A stretch of 54,328 nt of DNA from assembly GCA_002410505.1 (NCBI GenBank), contig DHSO01000006.1:7704-62031 (forward strand), written 5' to 3'. Positions 16,286-25,088 of this stretch are shown piece after piece (within the stretch, counting starts at the first letter, position 1; each line of letters begins with the position of its first letter). This stretch comes from Cloacimonetes bacterium UBA5284. Its GTDB lineage: Bacteria; Cloacimonadota; Cloacimonadia; Cloacimonadales; Cloacimonadaceae. The notes under the pieces are model-generated. The model was not told the DNA's origin. It ran no database searches and worked only from the letters and a program-made list of their open reading frames with translations. Made by a program: the position numbers and the translations under genes.

Positions 16286-17803
16286 TCACGAATACTTTGA
16301 GGTTACATCCTCCATGCCCGGTAGGTTCAAAACCTTGAATTGATCTACCCTGATGGCATTGTCTGCGGCAAAATCGATCTGATCGCGATAGCTGATGAAA
16401 TCCTCGTTGTGTGCCTTGATATGGTTGAGCAGATCGGGGTGTACCATGATGCGAAGACGCTTGTTGCGAATGTAGTATTCACTGCGCACCAACCAGCGGT
16501 AGATGCGCATGGTTACCGCGTCTTTACTGATGATGCGGCCGCTGCCGTTGCAGAAGGGGCAGGGTTCGGAAAAGTTTGCTATAATAGTGGCACGCATACG
16601 TTTACGTGTAACCTGCACCATACCCAGATCGGTGAAGGGATAGACTTTGTTTTTGGCTCGATCGCGTCTGAGGCCTTTGCGCATCACTTCCAACACTTCT
16701 GCTTTGAATTTCTCATCGTTCATGTCGATAAAGTCGATTACAATTACCCCGGAGAGATCGCGCAGGCGGATTTGGCGGGCAGATTCGGCAGCAGCTTCCA
16801 GATTGGTCTTGCGCACTGTTTCGTCGTAGTGACTTCTGCCCGTGAAGCTTCCGGTATTGATGTCGATGGCTACCAGAGCCTCAGTCTGCTCGATCTTTAT
16901 ATTGCCACCGGATGGTAAATATATGCGGGAGTGAAATATAGTTTCGATTTTCTTTTCGATGGACCAGGCATCGAAGATGGGGCTGTCCTCTTTGTAAAGT
17001 TCAACCGAAGGGATAAGATCCGGCGAGATGTCATTCAATTGATCCAATATTCCGTTGTAAAATCCCTTGTCGTCGATTACAAGACGATCTACGTGTTCAC
17101 CAAAGAGATCGCGGATGAGGAAGTTTTCCAGGGCGTTTTCTTCGAATACACATACCGGAGCTTTGGCATATTGCAATTGCTTCTCGATCAAGCGCCAAGT
17201 CTTGGCCAATGCCTTGTATTCGTTGCGGATATCGTCTTCATCGGCGCCATCGGCTTCGGTTCGAACGATCAATCCGTAGGCAGGATCTTTCACCTCGGAA
17301 AGGATGTTGCGGATGCGGGAGCGTTCTCCCTGGGAATAGATTTTGCGCGAGATGGCTATCTTGCTCTTATTGGGGAAGAGTACGAGGAATTTGCCGGGGA
17401 TGGAGATCTGGCCGGTGAGGCGCGCGCCTTTGGAGCCGATGGGTCCTTTATGTACTTGCACCACAATCTCCTGGCCTGGTTTCAACAGTTTACCGATCTG
17501 AGAGCTGTCTGAGGGATTGGGGCGTTTGCGGGGTTTCTCGTCCTCATATATTTCCAGAAAGTCCAGAACGATATCGCTGTAATGCAGGAATGCTGTGCGT
17601 TCCAGGCCGATCTCGATGAAGGCGGCGCCCATGCCGGGCAATACATCTTTCACGGTGCCCTTATAGATGTTTCCCACCGGGTTTTGGCGGTCTTTACGCT
17701 CTACAAAGAGCTCGACGAGGCGATTATCCTCCAGGATCGCAACCCTCTTTTCGAGGGGATGCACATTGACGATGATTTCTGTATTTACACTGTCCTTTCG
17801 CAT
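16286..17803 (-). CDS. rng: Ribonuclease G/E
   Basis: A product of about 505 residues of the RNase E/G family, an endonuclease acting in 16S rRNA 5' maturation and mRNA turnover. It has an S1 domain (VGNIYKGTVKDVLPGMGAAF), the catalytic aspartates in ALVAIDINTG and VIVIDFIDM, and the zinc-link CPFCNGSGRI. It lacks the long disordered C-terminus of RNase E, so RNase G is the better name. I use the ATG at 17803, nine bases after AAGG; the TTG at 17812 touches that site. It begins one base after the sppA stop, so the two are probably cotranscribed. Confidence 0.93.
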   Translation of the reverse strand: MRKDSVNTEIIVNVHPLEKRVAILEDNRLVELFVERKDRQNPVGNIYKGTVKDVLPGMGAAFIEIGLERTAFLHYSDIVLDFLEIYEDEKPRKRPNPSDSSQIGKLLKPGQEIVVQVHKGPIGSKGARLTGQISIPGKFLVLFPNKSKIAISRKIYSQGERSRIRNILSEVKDPAYGLIVRTEADGADEDDIRNEYKALAKTWRLIEKQLQYAKAPVCVFEENALENFLIRDLFGEHVDRLVIDDKGFYNGILDQLNDISPDLIPSVELYKEDSPIFDAWSIEKKIETIFHSRIYLPSGGNIKIEQTEALVAIDINTGSFTGRSHYDETVRKTNLEAAAESARQIRLRDLSGVIVIDFIDMNDEKFKAEVLEVMRKGLRRDRAKNKVYPFTDLGMVQVTRKRMRATIIANFSEPCPFCNGSGRIISKDAVTMRIYRWLVRSEYYIRNKRLRIMVHPDLLNHIKAHNEDFISYRDQIDFAADNAIRVDQFKVLNLPGMEDVTSKYS

Positions 17804-17804
17804 A

Positions 17805-19529
17805 TTAGTCAACCTTGATCGGCATCAGATACAGCCAGCTATTGGTCTCTATCATGTCCGGTAATGCATCTGTCAGCTCTTCCAGGTTCAAGTGTCTGTA
17901 TTTCAGCAGGTTCTTGATTTGCATGTTCATAAAATCGCTATCTTTCAGAAATTCGAAGATGGATTTTTTAATGGGGAAAATGCCGGTACGATAGTCGCTA
18001 AGCTTAGCCAATTCTGCTGCTTTGGCAATCGCGGTGTCCAAAGAGCCGATCTCGTCCACCAAATCTATGGCCATGGCGTCTTCAGCGCTGTACACTCTGC
18101 CTTCGGCGATGCTGTTGATCTTGTCCGGGCTGATGTTTCTGGCTGTCATCACGCGGGCCTTAAATTCGTCGTAAGTGCCTTGGGAATTTCGTTTTAGAGA
18201 AGCGATAAGCTCGGGAGAATATGCCTCCATCGGATTCAGAGCGCCGGCAAATTTGCCATATTTGATAGTCTGAGAGCGCAGGCCGACTTTGCGGCTGAGG
18301 CCGGTTAGCTCCGGCAGCATCATGATCACACCGATGGAACCGGTCAAGGTGCCGGGATCTGCATAGATGTATTGACCGGCGCAGGAGATGTAGTAACCTC
18401 CGGACGCTGCGGTCCCGCCCATGGAGATTACCATGGGTACCTTGTCGCTCAGGTGTTTGAGCTCCCGATAGATATATTCACTTTCCAGCGCGCTGCCACC
18501 GGGGCTGTTTACCCTTACCACTACGGCCTTAACGGCGGGATCGTCTTCGATGCTCTTTACGATCCTGCGCACTTTCTCGTGCGAAATCACACTCTGACTC
18601 ATGGAGCCGTAGCCGGGCATGATATTACCTTCCAGATAGATCACTGCCACCAGATTGTTTTTGCCGAGCTCGGGACGCTCTGTGTATGAGGAGAAGCTTA
18701 CCAGTTTATCCTTGCCGATGGCGTATTGATCCATGAGAGCTTGTCGCGAATCCGCTTTATCGATCAGTTTCATTTGTAGGGCTTGCTTGGCGGAAATGAA
18801 GAGATCATCACGGTTGTTGTAAACTGCCAGAACGTCGTCTGTAGTGATGTTGCGACGTTTTGCGATACCATCTACCAGTAGGTTGAAGCGATCCGACAGC
18901 GCTTCGGCGATATTGGCTCTGGTTCCCTCGGAAAGAGAAGTCTGGCTGTAGGGTTCACCCGCGCCTTTGAATTCTCCGGCCTGGATCACATGCATTTTTA
19001 CGCCGATTTTGTCGAAAAGTTCTTTGTAGAAAGTCACGTTGGCAGAGCTGCCGGTCAAGAGCAATCCCGCGGAAGCGGAAGGATCCATATACACCTGATC
19101 AGCAAAGCTGGCCAGCATATAATCTCCCTGACCCATCATGTCGCCAAAGGCTACAACGGGCTTGCCACTGGTCTTAAAATCCTGTATGGCGAGTTCTAGT
19201 TCATTGAGTGAGGCATAAGAAATCTGGACGCCCATCGGTTCGATCAGGATGCCTTCAATACGTTTGTCGTTTTTGGCGGCGCGGATCTTTGCCACCAAGC
19301 CTTGCATGCTGTTCATCTCCTTCATGCCAAACCAGTTGATGGGCATAATCTCGCTGTATTCCGGCACATAGGCTTTGGGGTTCAGATGCAGCCAACTGCC
19401 CGCTGAAATCGGTGTCATACCGGCGTTTGCGGGACTGAACTTGCTCATTTGTCTGCCGGTCCAGAAGGACAGGGCAATCAGAACGATCAATACTGCTACT
19501 ATGATCAAAATAATCTTTTTGGTGCTCAT
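17805..19529 (-). CDS. sppA: Signal peptide peptidase SppA (protease IV, long form)
   Basis: A 574-residue serine/lysine-dyad membrane protease that digests cleaved signal peptides. One N-terminal anchor spans residues 4-23. It is the duplicated long form: the N-terminal half carries general-base Lys188 in AGEFKGAGEP and the C-terminal half carries nucleophile Ser376 in GGTAASGGYY, preceded by VVRVNSPGG. AAAGGAGG precedes the ATG. It sits downstream of a tRNA-Ser on the same strand and directly upstream of rng. Confidence 0.94.
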   Translation of the reverse strand: MSTKKIILIIVAVLIVLIALSFWTGRQMSKFSPANAGMTPISAGSWLHLNPKAYVPEYSEIMPINWFGMKEMNSMQGLVAKIRAAKNDKRIEGILIEPMGVQISYASLNELELAIQDFKTSGKPVVAFGDMMGQGDYMLASFADQVYMDPSASAGLLLTGSSANVTFYKELFDKIGVKMHVIQAGEFKGAGEPYSQTSLSEGTRANIAEALSDRFNLLVDGIAKRRNITTDDVLAVYNNRDDLFISAKQALQMKLIDKADSRQALMDQYAIGKDKLVSFSSYTERPELGKNNLVAVIYLEGNIMPGYGSMSQSVISHEKVRRIVKSIEDDPAVKAVVVRVNSPGGSALESEYIYRELKHLSDKVPMVISMGGTAASGGYYISCAGQYIYADPGTLTGSIGVIMMLPELTGLSRKVGLRSQTIKYGKFAGALNPMEAYSPELIASLKRNSQGTYDEFKARVMTARNISPDKINSIAEGRVYSAEDAMAIDLVDEIGSLDTAIAKAAELAKLSDYRTGIFPIKKSIFEFLKDSDFMNMQIKNLLKYRHLNLEELTDALPDMIETNSWLYLMPIKVD

Positions 19530-19639
19530 GAGAGCCTCCTTTGTAAAAAATGTGTTATAAAAAGGGAATGCAGCCTTGGCGCAGGCTGCAACAAAGATGC
19601 TTTGTAAAGAATGTCTTGCCCCTGATTAATAAAAAGAAG

Positions 19640-19730
19640 TGGCGGAGATGTAGGGATTCGAACCCTAGAAACGCTCACACGTTTACACGATTTCCAATCG
19701 TGCTCCTTCAGCCAACTCGGACACATCTCC
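19640..19730 (-). tRNA. tRNA-Ser (anticodon GGA)
   Basis: Read on the minus strand, the acceptor arms GGAGATG and CATCTCC pair. A discriminator G is followed by an encoded CCA at 19642-19640. The anticodon stem CACGA/TCGTG closes the loop TTGGAAA, giving anticodon GGA at 19695-19693, for UCC/UCU serine codons. A long variable arm (GTAAACGTGTGAGCGTTTC) and a T arm with GGTTCGAATCC are present, as expected for a class II tRNA. A short T-rich stretch follows the CCA. Confidence 0.96.
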
Positions 19731-19778
19731 GCGAGCGCAATAGCCAATCTTTTCAAGGACGCCATTCTGTCAAACATT

Positions 19779-21326
19779 TTAATGCTTAAAGTGTCGATAT
19801 CCCGTGAATATCATCGTCATATCCAGCTCATCACAGGCATAAATGCACTCTTCATCGCCTTTGGAACCACCGGGTTGGATTACCGCAGTCACACCGGCCT
19901 GATAGAGCTCGTCGATGCTGTCGCGATAGGGGAAAAAGCCATCTGAGGCGCAGACAGCTTTATGCAAATCGTGTTTGAACTTTTTGGCTTTCCAGATCGC
20001 GATCGAGGTGCTGTCGATGCGACTGGTCTGGCCTATGCCAAAGCCTACAATCTGATTTGCGCAAGCCAGAGCGATGGCGTTGGATTTCAGCAAGGAAACA
20101 GCCTTCCAGCCGTAGACCATGGCATCAAATTCTTCTTTAGAAGGCTGCCGCCGGGTTACGACCTTCCAGCCTTCGATGTCTTCATCCACACGATCCCACT
20201 GCTGAGCCAAATAGCCCCACTGCATGGTCTTGATTTCGTGCGTATTCGATGCTTTGAGCAGGAATGAGGGCTCGTAAGAGATCAAACGGCGACTCTTCTT
20301 TTTCATCAACACCTCCAGCACTCCCTGTTCATAGCCGGGAGCAATGATGATCTCGGTGAAGATACGGTTTATCATCACGGCTGCTTCCAGATCCAGACGC
20401 CGGTTTACCACCACAATGCCGCCGAAGGGAGCCACCGTGTCTGTGGCAAAGGCGCGACGGTAGGCTTCGGCGAGGTCGTTGCCACTGCCGATACCGCAAG
20501 GATTACAGTGTTTTACGATGATCACTGTGGGATCGGTAAACAAGCGGATCGCCCTTAGAGAGGCATCGATATCCATGATGTTGTTGAACGATAGTTCCTT
20601 GCCGTGCAAAACCTTCCATCCATCGGGGCGATTGGTGTAGAAAGCTGCTTTTTGATGGGGATTTTCGCCATAGCGCAGAGGCTGAAATTTGTTCGCGCTG
20701 ATGTCGATGAATGGTGGCATGTCTTCTTCCGGCACGGTTTCGCTGCGGAAATCTTCCATATAGTCTGCGATCACGGCATCGTAATTGCTTACCATGGCAA
20801 AAGCTTTTTGGGCCAGATAGCTGCTCCAGCACTCGGGAATCTGACTGTCTTGCTTCAGATGCGCGATAGTCGGTTCATAATCCCGATGGTCGCAGAGCAC
20901 TGTAACATTGCGGTAATTCTTTGCCGCGGCCCTGATCAGGCAGGGTCCGCCGATATCGATGTTCTCGATGATCTGTTCGTGGCTGCTGTTTTCCTTCATC
21001 ATCACTTCGGCAAAGGGGTAGAGGTTCACTGCCACGATATCGATCCGGCCGATACCGTGTTCTTCCAGACTGCGCAGATGGCTGTCTTTATCACGATTTG
21101 CCAGGATCGCGCCGTGAATCTTGGGATGCAGGGTTTTCACTCTGCCGTCCAGAATCTCCGGAAAGCCGGTGTAGTCGCTCACTTCCACCAGAGAGTTGCA
21201 AAACTGTCTGAGGTGCTTTGCGGTGCGTGAAGTGGAGAGAATTGTGTAGCCCAAGCCTTCCAATTCCATGGCCAGGGTTTCGATTCCTGTCTTGTCCGAT
21301 ACGCTGATGAGTGCGTATTTCTTCAT
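19779..21326 (-). CDS. purH: Bifunctional AICAR transformylase / IMP cyclohydrolase
   Basis: A 515-residue PurH catalysing the last two steps of purine synthesis. The N-terminal cyclohydrolase domain has the SVSDKTGI start and GRVKTLHPKIHGAIL. The C-terminal transformylase domain has FNNIMDIDASLRAI, the active-site block IVKHCNPCGIGSGN, APFGGIVVVN and a C-terminal IQPGGSKGDEE block. Length is normal. Its ATG overlaps the stop of the upstream YihY-type gene by four bases, so it is probably the last gene of that operon before the tRNA. Confidence 0.96.
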   Translation of the reverse strand: MKKYALISVSDKTGIETLAMELEGLGYTILSTSRTAKHLRQFCNSLVEVSDYTGFPEILDGRVKTLHPKIHGAILANRDKDSHLRSLEEHGIGRIDIVAVNLYPFAEVMMKENSSHEQIIENIDIGGPCLIRAAAKNYRNVTVLCDHRDYEPTIAHLKQDSQIPECWSSYLAQKAFAMVSNYDAVIADYMEDFRSETVPEEDMPPFIDISANKFQPLRYGENPHQKAAFYTNRPDGWKVLHGKELSFNNIMDIDASLRAIRLFTDPTVIIVKHCNPCGIGSGNDLAEAYRRAFATDTVAPFGGIVVVNRRLDLEAAVMINRIFTEIIIAPGYEQGVLEVLMKKKSRRLISYEPSFLLKASNTHEIKTMQWGYLAQQWDRVDEDIEGWKVVTRRQPSKEEFDAMVYGWKAVSLLKSNAIALACANQIVGFGIGQTSRIDSTSIAIWKAKKFKHDLHKAVCASDGFFPYRDSIDELYQAGVTAVIQPGGSKGDEECIYACDELDMTMIFTGYRHFKH

Positions 21327-22396
21327 GAATTTCCATCCTCGTCGAATTGCTCGACTAAATCTTTAATATCTTTTTTGTTTATAAAGCTTTCCAGGCGATT
21401 GTTCAGCTTACTGTCGCTGAACATCTCCAAAGTGATCTTCACCACTCGTTCCGGAGTTTTCTGAATCACCTCTTCGCGCACATCTTTGTCGATCACACTC
21501 ACCAAAACAATGCCACCCAGAATGATCATCCAGTTGATATAGATCCAAAACAGGAATATCGGCAAAGCGGCCAATACGCCATACACGGCCTGGTAACTGG
21601 TGAGGTTGTAGATATAATAATCGAAAAAGGTCTTTATCAGTATCCAGATCACAGTGGTCCAGAATGTGCCCACTATCAGGCTGCGGCGCTTGATGCGCGC
21701 AGTGGGCAGCAGCATATAGAGAAAATAAAGCGCAAAGAACTGAGTTACAAAGGGCAGAATGTACATTAGCCAGGTAAAGATCTTTAGCTTTATCAGGCGT
21801 GAAATAATGGGCAAAGAAGAGCTGGAAAACAGCAGCACCAGAATGATGAAACCAAAGACAAGCGTACCAAAGAACTTCACAAACTGAGTAAGGATGTCGG
21901 GGTTCTCCGGGGCATGTGTGCTGAGGATGCGATCGAAAGTGGCGCGGATGTTGTTGAACAGCAAATAAGAAGAGATCAGTAAAATGGCAAAGACCATGAT
22001 GTTCAAGCCCATTCTGCGCGCTATCATTTCGTTGATCATATCCATCACTGCCTCTGCCGAACCGGGAATGAAGTTTTTGGCGACCACGTCCGCGATCCTG
22101 TCCTTCAGATTTAGAAAGGGCAGATCCGGGGCGATCATCACAATGAAGGTGATAAAGGGAATGAATCCCAGAATGGTTACGTAGGCGAGGCTGCCCGCTT
22201 CACGGGGGATCCGTTCTTTGATGATCCGGTTTACCACCAGAGAGATGAAGCTGGTGGTTTTCTTCCATAACTTCTTGCGTCGGACAGGATTGGCGATGTT
22301 TAACCAAATGCGGTATAAACGGCTGAGAATGAGGCGCCAGAGAGCCATAAATATGTTGTTTATAAAGGAGTTACTGCTTCTTTTCTTCTTTCCCAT
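21323..22396 (-). CDS. YihY/BrkB family inner-membrane protein
   Basis: A 357-residue protein with about six membrane segments and a charged C-terminal tail. The family blocks are clear: IPREAGSLAYVTILGFIPF at the first helix and VYGVLAALPIFLFWIYINW near the end. The family was once called ribonuclease BN, which is not supported; its function is unsettled. GGGAGG precedes the ATG, which begins one base after the upstream permease stop. Coupling to purH is probably positional. Confidence 0.85.
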   Translation of the reverse strand: MGKKKRSSNSFINNIFMALWRLILSRLYRIWLNIANPVRRKKLWKKTTSFISLVVNRIIKERIPREAGSLAYVTILGFIPFITFIVMIAPDLPFLNLKDRIADVVAKNFIPGSAEAVMDMINEMIARRMGLNIMVFAILLISSYLLFNNIRATFDRILSTHAPENPDILTQFVKFFGTLVFGFIILVLLFSSSSLPIISRLIKLKIFTWLMYILPFVTQFFALYFLYMLLPTARIKRRSLIVGTFWTTVIWILIKTFFDYYIYNLTSYQAVYGVLAALPIFLFWIYINWMIILGGIVLVSVIDKDVREEVIQKTPERVVKITLEMFSDSKLNNRLESFINKKDIKDLVEQFDEDGNS

Positions 22397-22397
22397 A

Positions 22398-23630
22398 TTA
22401 TTCCTCCCTCAGTGCTACTACAGGATCCAAATTGCCGGCTTTGATGGCAGGAGCAATGCCAAAGACCAGGCCCACTCCCACCGAGACCAGTAGTGCCGTC
22501 ATTATCATCGATGGATTCGCCACCATGGGCATCTTTAGATACTTGCCGACCAGATCCAGTATTGCGCATCCCAACACAATGCCCAGCACTCCTCCCAAAC
22601 CGGTTACCAAAACGGTTTGTACCAAGAATTGGATGAAGATATCGAATCGGCGGGCTCCGACGGCAATACGCACACCAATCTCCCGGGTGCGTTCTTTGAT
22701 GGACGCCAGCATGATGTTCATAATCACGATCCCGCCCACCAAAAGCGAGATCACCGAGATCATCACAAAGATCATACTGAAGATCTTGGCGTTTTGCTCC
22801 ATCTGCATCATATCTTCCTGAGCGGAGGATACTCGAAAGACTTCTTTGCCTCGCTTGATATTCAGCAAGATGCCTTTCAGCTTTTGTTGCAGCGCCAGGG
22901 CTTGGGTGGGATTGTGGGCGATAACCTGTATCCCATCCACTTTCTTGTCTCCACCAAATTTGTTCATCGCCACCGAGATCGGTATGAAGCTGCGTTGATT
23001 CAGGTATTCCATCGCGTTGCCGCTCCACATGCTCCCGGCTTCGTTCATCCACACCTTCTCTTCCATGATGCCAATTACCTGAAACACGACGCCATTCAAG
23101 CTAACGTTTTGCCCCATAGGATCTTTGCCGGCAAAGAGATCACGCGCTACCGAGGAACCCAACACGATCACATTGCTGCTTTCGCGCAGATCCAGCAGGT
23201 TGATGAAGCGCCCTCTGCCAATCTGCCAGTTTTCCGCAATCTGAAAATCCGGCATCACACCAAGACAGGGGCCGTCGTAGGTGGTACCTTTGTTGCTCAA
23301 TTGAGCATCCCAAATGTGCAGAGTGGGATTCATGGCTTTTGCTTCAGGGATCAATTCTCGGATGCGGTTCACTTCATACATATCCAGCGAGGCATAGCCA
23401 CCTTTGCTGAAGTCATAATCCCAATTTCTGCCCACCTCAATCTTGTTGATGCCTCCGCTTTCTTCCATCCAACTGAGGGTTGTGGCATTCATCCCGCTTA
23501 AAATCGCCAACACTACCATGATGCACATCACGCCCAGCACGATACCCAGAATGGTAACCGCACTACGCACCTTGCGCGTCATGATATCGGAAAAACCTAT
23601 GTGCAGGGATTCACTAAGCGAGATCGCCAT
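22398..23630 (-). CDS. MacB/LolC-like ABC transporter permease (FtsX domain)
   Basis: A 410-residue type VII ABC permease. The first membrane segment follows TRKVRSAVTILGIVLG, then comes a large periplasmic MacB_PCD domain (about residues 50-280), and three C-terminal membrane segments in the FtsX domain with ERTREIGVRIAVGARR. Such permeases use ATP on the inner face to drive periplasmic work such as lipoprotein release or peptide/drug efflux through an outer-membrane partner. The ATPase is encoded immediately upstream and overlaps by 17 bases. No adaptor (MacA-like) gene is in the window, so the cargo is unknown. Confidence 0.87.
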   Translation of the reverse strand: MAISLSESLHIGFSDIMTRKVRSAVTILGIVLGVMCIMVVLAILSGMNATTLSWMEESGGINKIEVGRNWDYDFSKGGYASLDMYEVNRIRELIPEAKAMNPTLHIWDAQLSNKGTTYDGPCLGVMPDFQIAENWQIGRGRFINLLDLRESSNVIVLGSSVARDLFAGKDPMGQNVSLNGVVFQVIGIMEEKVWMNEAGSMWSGNAMEYLNQRSFIPISVAMNKFGGDKKVDGIQVIAHNPTQALALQQKLKGILLNIKRGKEVFRVSSAQEDMMQMEQNAKIFSMIFVMISVISLLVGGIVIMNIMLASIKERTREIGVRIAVGARRFDIFIQFLVQTVLVTGLGGVLGIVLGCAILDLVGKYLKMPMVANPSMIMTALLVSVGVGLVFGIAPAIKAGNLDPVVALREE

Positions 23631-24294
23631 TGTCTACCAGTCCGTCCTTGATTTTGATGATACGGTCTGCCCTGCTTGCTACCGCAGGATCGTGGGTAAC
23701 CATAATCACCGTATTGCCGGCTTTGTGCAGATTGCTGAAGATTTCCAGGATGTCGCCCCCCGCTTGGGAATCCAGGTTGCCGGTGGGTTCATCCGCCAGG
23801 AGAATGGAGGGATCGTTCACAATGGCACGGGCAATGGCAACTCTTTGCCGCTGACCGCCCGAGAGTTCATTCGGCTTGTGTTTCAAGCGATCTGAAAGCC
23901 CCACTCCGTCCAGAATGTCCAAAGCTTTTGCCTTCCGCTTACGCGCGGATATCCCGGAGTACATCAACGGCAATTCCACATTCTTCAAGATGCTTAAGTG
24001 CGGCAAGAGATTGAAGGACTGAAATACAAAACCTATCTTGCGATTGCGGATGCCGGCTAAAGTCCTTTTGGGCAATTTGCTCACGAGATCACTTTCGAGA
24101 TAGTATTCACCCGCGCTGGGGCTGTCCAAACAGCCTATGATGTGCATCAATGTGCTCTTCCCCGATCCTGAAGGCCCCATTATGGCGACGAATTCCCCAG
24201 AATCGATGCTGACATCAATTCCATGCAAAGCTCTTACTTTCACTTTTCCAAGGTCATAATCCTTGACCATAGAGATGGTTCTGATGATTTCCAT
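23614..24294 (-). CDS. LolD/MacB-type ABC transporter ATP-binding protein
   Basis: A 226-residue ATPase with Walker A GPSGSGKST, Q-loop FVFQSFNLLP, signature LSGGQRQRVAIARA, Walker B ILLADEPTGNLD and switch MVTHDPAVA. This is the standard LolD/FtsE/MacB subgroup. I chose the ATG at 24294; the frame is open from a TTG at 24324, but that has no site of its own, while AGGTGG lies about 13 bases before the ATG. It heads the operon with the permease, YihY-type and purH genes and is divergent from the nuoE-like operon. Confidence 0.9.
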   Translation of the reverse strand: MEIIRTISMVKDYDLGKVKVRALHGIDVSIDSGEFVAIMGPSGSGKSTLMHIIGCLDSPSAGEYYLESDLVSKLPKRTLAGIRNRKIGFVFQSFNLLPHLSILKNVELPLMYSGISARKRKAKALDILDGVGLSDRLKHKPNELSGGQRQRVAIARAIVNDPSILLADEPTGNLDSQAGGDILEIFSNLHKAGNTVIMVTHDPAVASRADRIIKIKDGLVDNGDLA

Positions 24295-24508
24295 TGTTCT
24301 AATTTTTCCACCTATATATGCCAAGACAGCTGATATGCCAAAAGTGTCAATAAAATTCCTAACAATCCGAATAATACAGTATAAACTCTGAATAGTGCCT
24401 TCCTAACCTATTGCTAGTCCATGAATCGGTGTTGGATAGCTCATTTATGTAGCTGGGGCAGTCCTTCGCCTCTTCAATCGCATTACAGCGGCGGGATGCA
24501 TATTTTGT

Positions 24509-24537
24509 TTGACAATATTGCTAATGCCCAGATTTAT
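24509..24537 (+). promoter_or_regulatory. Possible promoter for the nuoE-F-G-like operon
   Basis: TTGACA at 24509-24514 is followed after 17 bases by ATTTAT, a poor -10 match. It lies about 75 bases before the first start codon, in the 317-base divergent gap 24295-24611. I see no clear promoter for the opposite strand in the gap, and no gene. Confidence 0.3.
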
Positions 24538-24611
24538 CACCACATTGGTAAGTATGCCTATCCTCTTGTGGAATGTGCCTTTACCAGAAATCATAGTTCA
24601 AAGGAATTGCG

Positions 24612-25088
24612 ATGGATAAAGACTTCACTCAACTGGACGCAATTATCGGGCAATATCGGGGCAGGCCCGGAATCCTGATCCCACTCTTGCAGGAAGCACA
24701 GCAGATTCAGGGCTATCTCAGTAAAGATGTTATGCGGCATATTGCCCGTGAAACGGGTATCGCTGCCTCGGATATCTACGGTGTTGCTACTTTTTACTCT
24801 ATGTTCAAGTTAAAACCTCAAGGCAGACACATCATCAGAATATGCAAAGGAACTGCCTGCCACGTTTCGGACGCCGATAGCATCAAAGACGCCCTAGTAT
24901 CCGCTCTGAAGCTGAAAGCCGGAGATGACACCACCGATGATATGAATTTTACCCTGATGGAGGTAGCGTGTTTGGGTTGCTGTTCGCTGGCACCCGTCAT
25001 CATGATTGACGACACTACCTACGGCAAATTGAGTCCCGAAGCGATCCCGGCAATACTGGAGCGCTACGCATTCGTGGAGGAACAATGA
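24612..25088 (+). CDS. nuoE: NuoE/HndA-type NADH dehydrogenase [2Fe-2S] subunit
   Basis: A 158-residue thioredoxin-fold [2Fe-2S] subunit. The N-terminal helical part contains PGILIPLLQEAQQIQGYL and GVATFYSMFKL. The cluster ligands are C-x4-C in CKGTACHVSD and C-x3-C in ACLGCC. In complex I and in bifurcating hydrogenases this subunit pairs with the NADH/FMN subunit. AAGGAA precedes the ATG. Its stop overlaps the nuoF start (ATGA). The symbol is by homology; HydC or HndA naming would fit equally. Confidence 0.93.
   Translation: MDKDFTQLDAIIGQYRGRPGILIPLLQEAQQIQGYLSKDVMRHIARETGIAASDIYGVATFYSMFKLKPQGRHIIRICKGTACHVSDADSIKDALVSALKLKAGDDTTDDMNFTLMEVACLGCCSLAPVIMIDDTTYGKLSPEAIPAILERYAFVEEQ

Noticed and set aside
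24421..24678. 85-codon open frame ahead of nuoE
   Set aside because: It overlaps the nuoE start in another frame, without motifs or a ribosome site.
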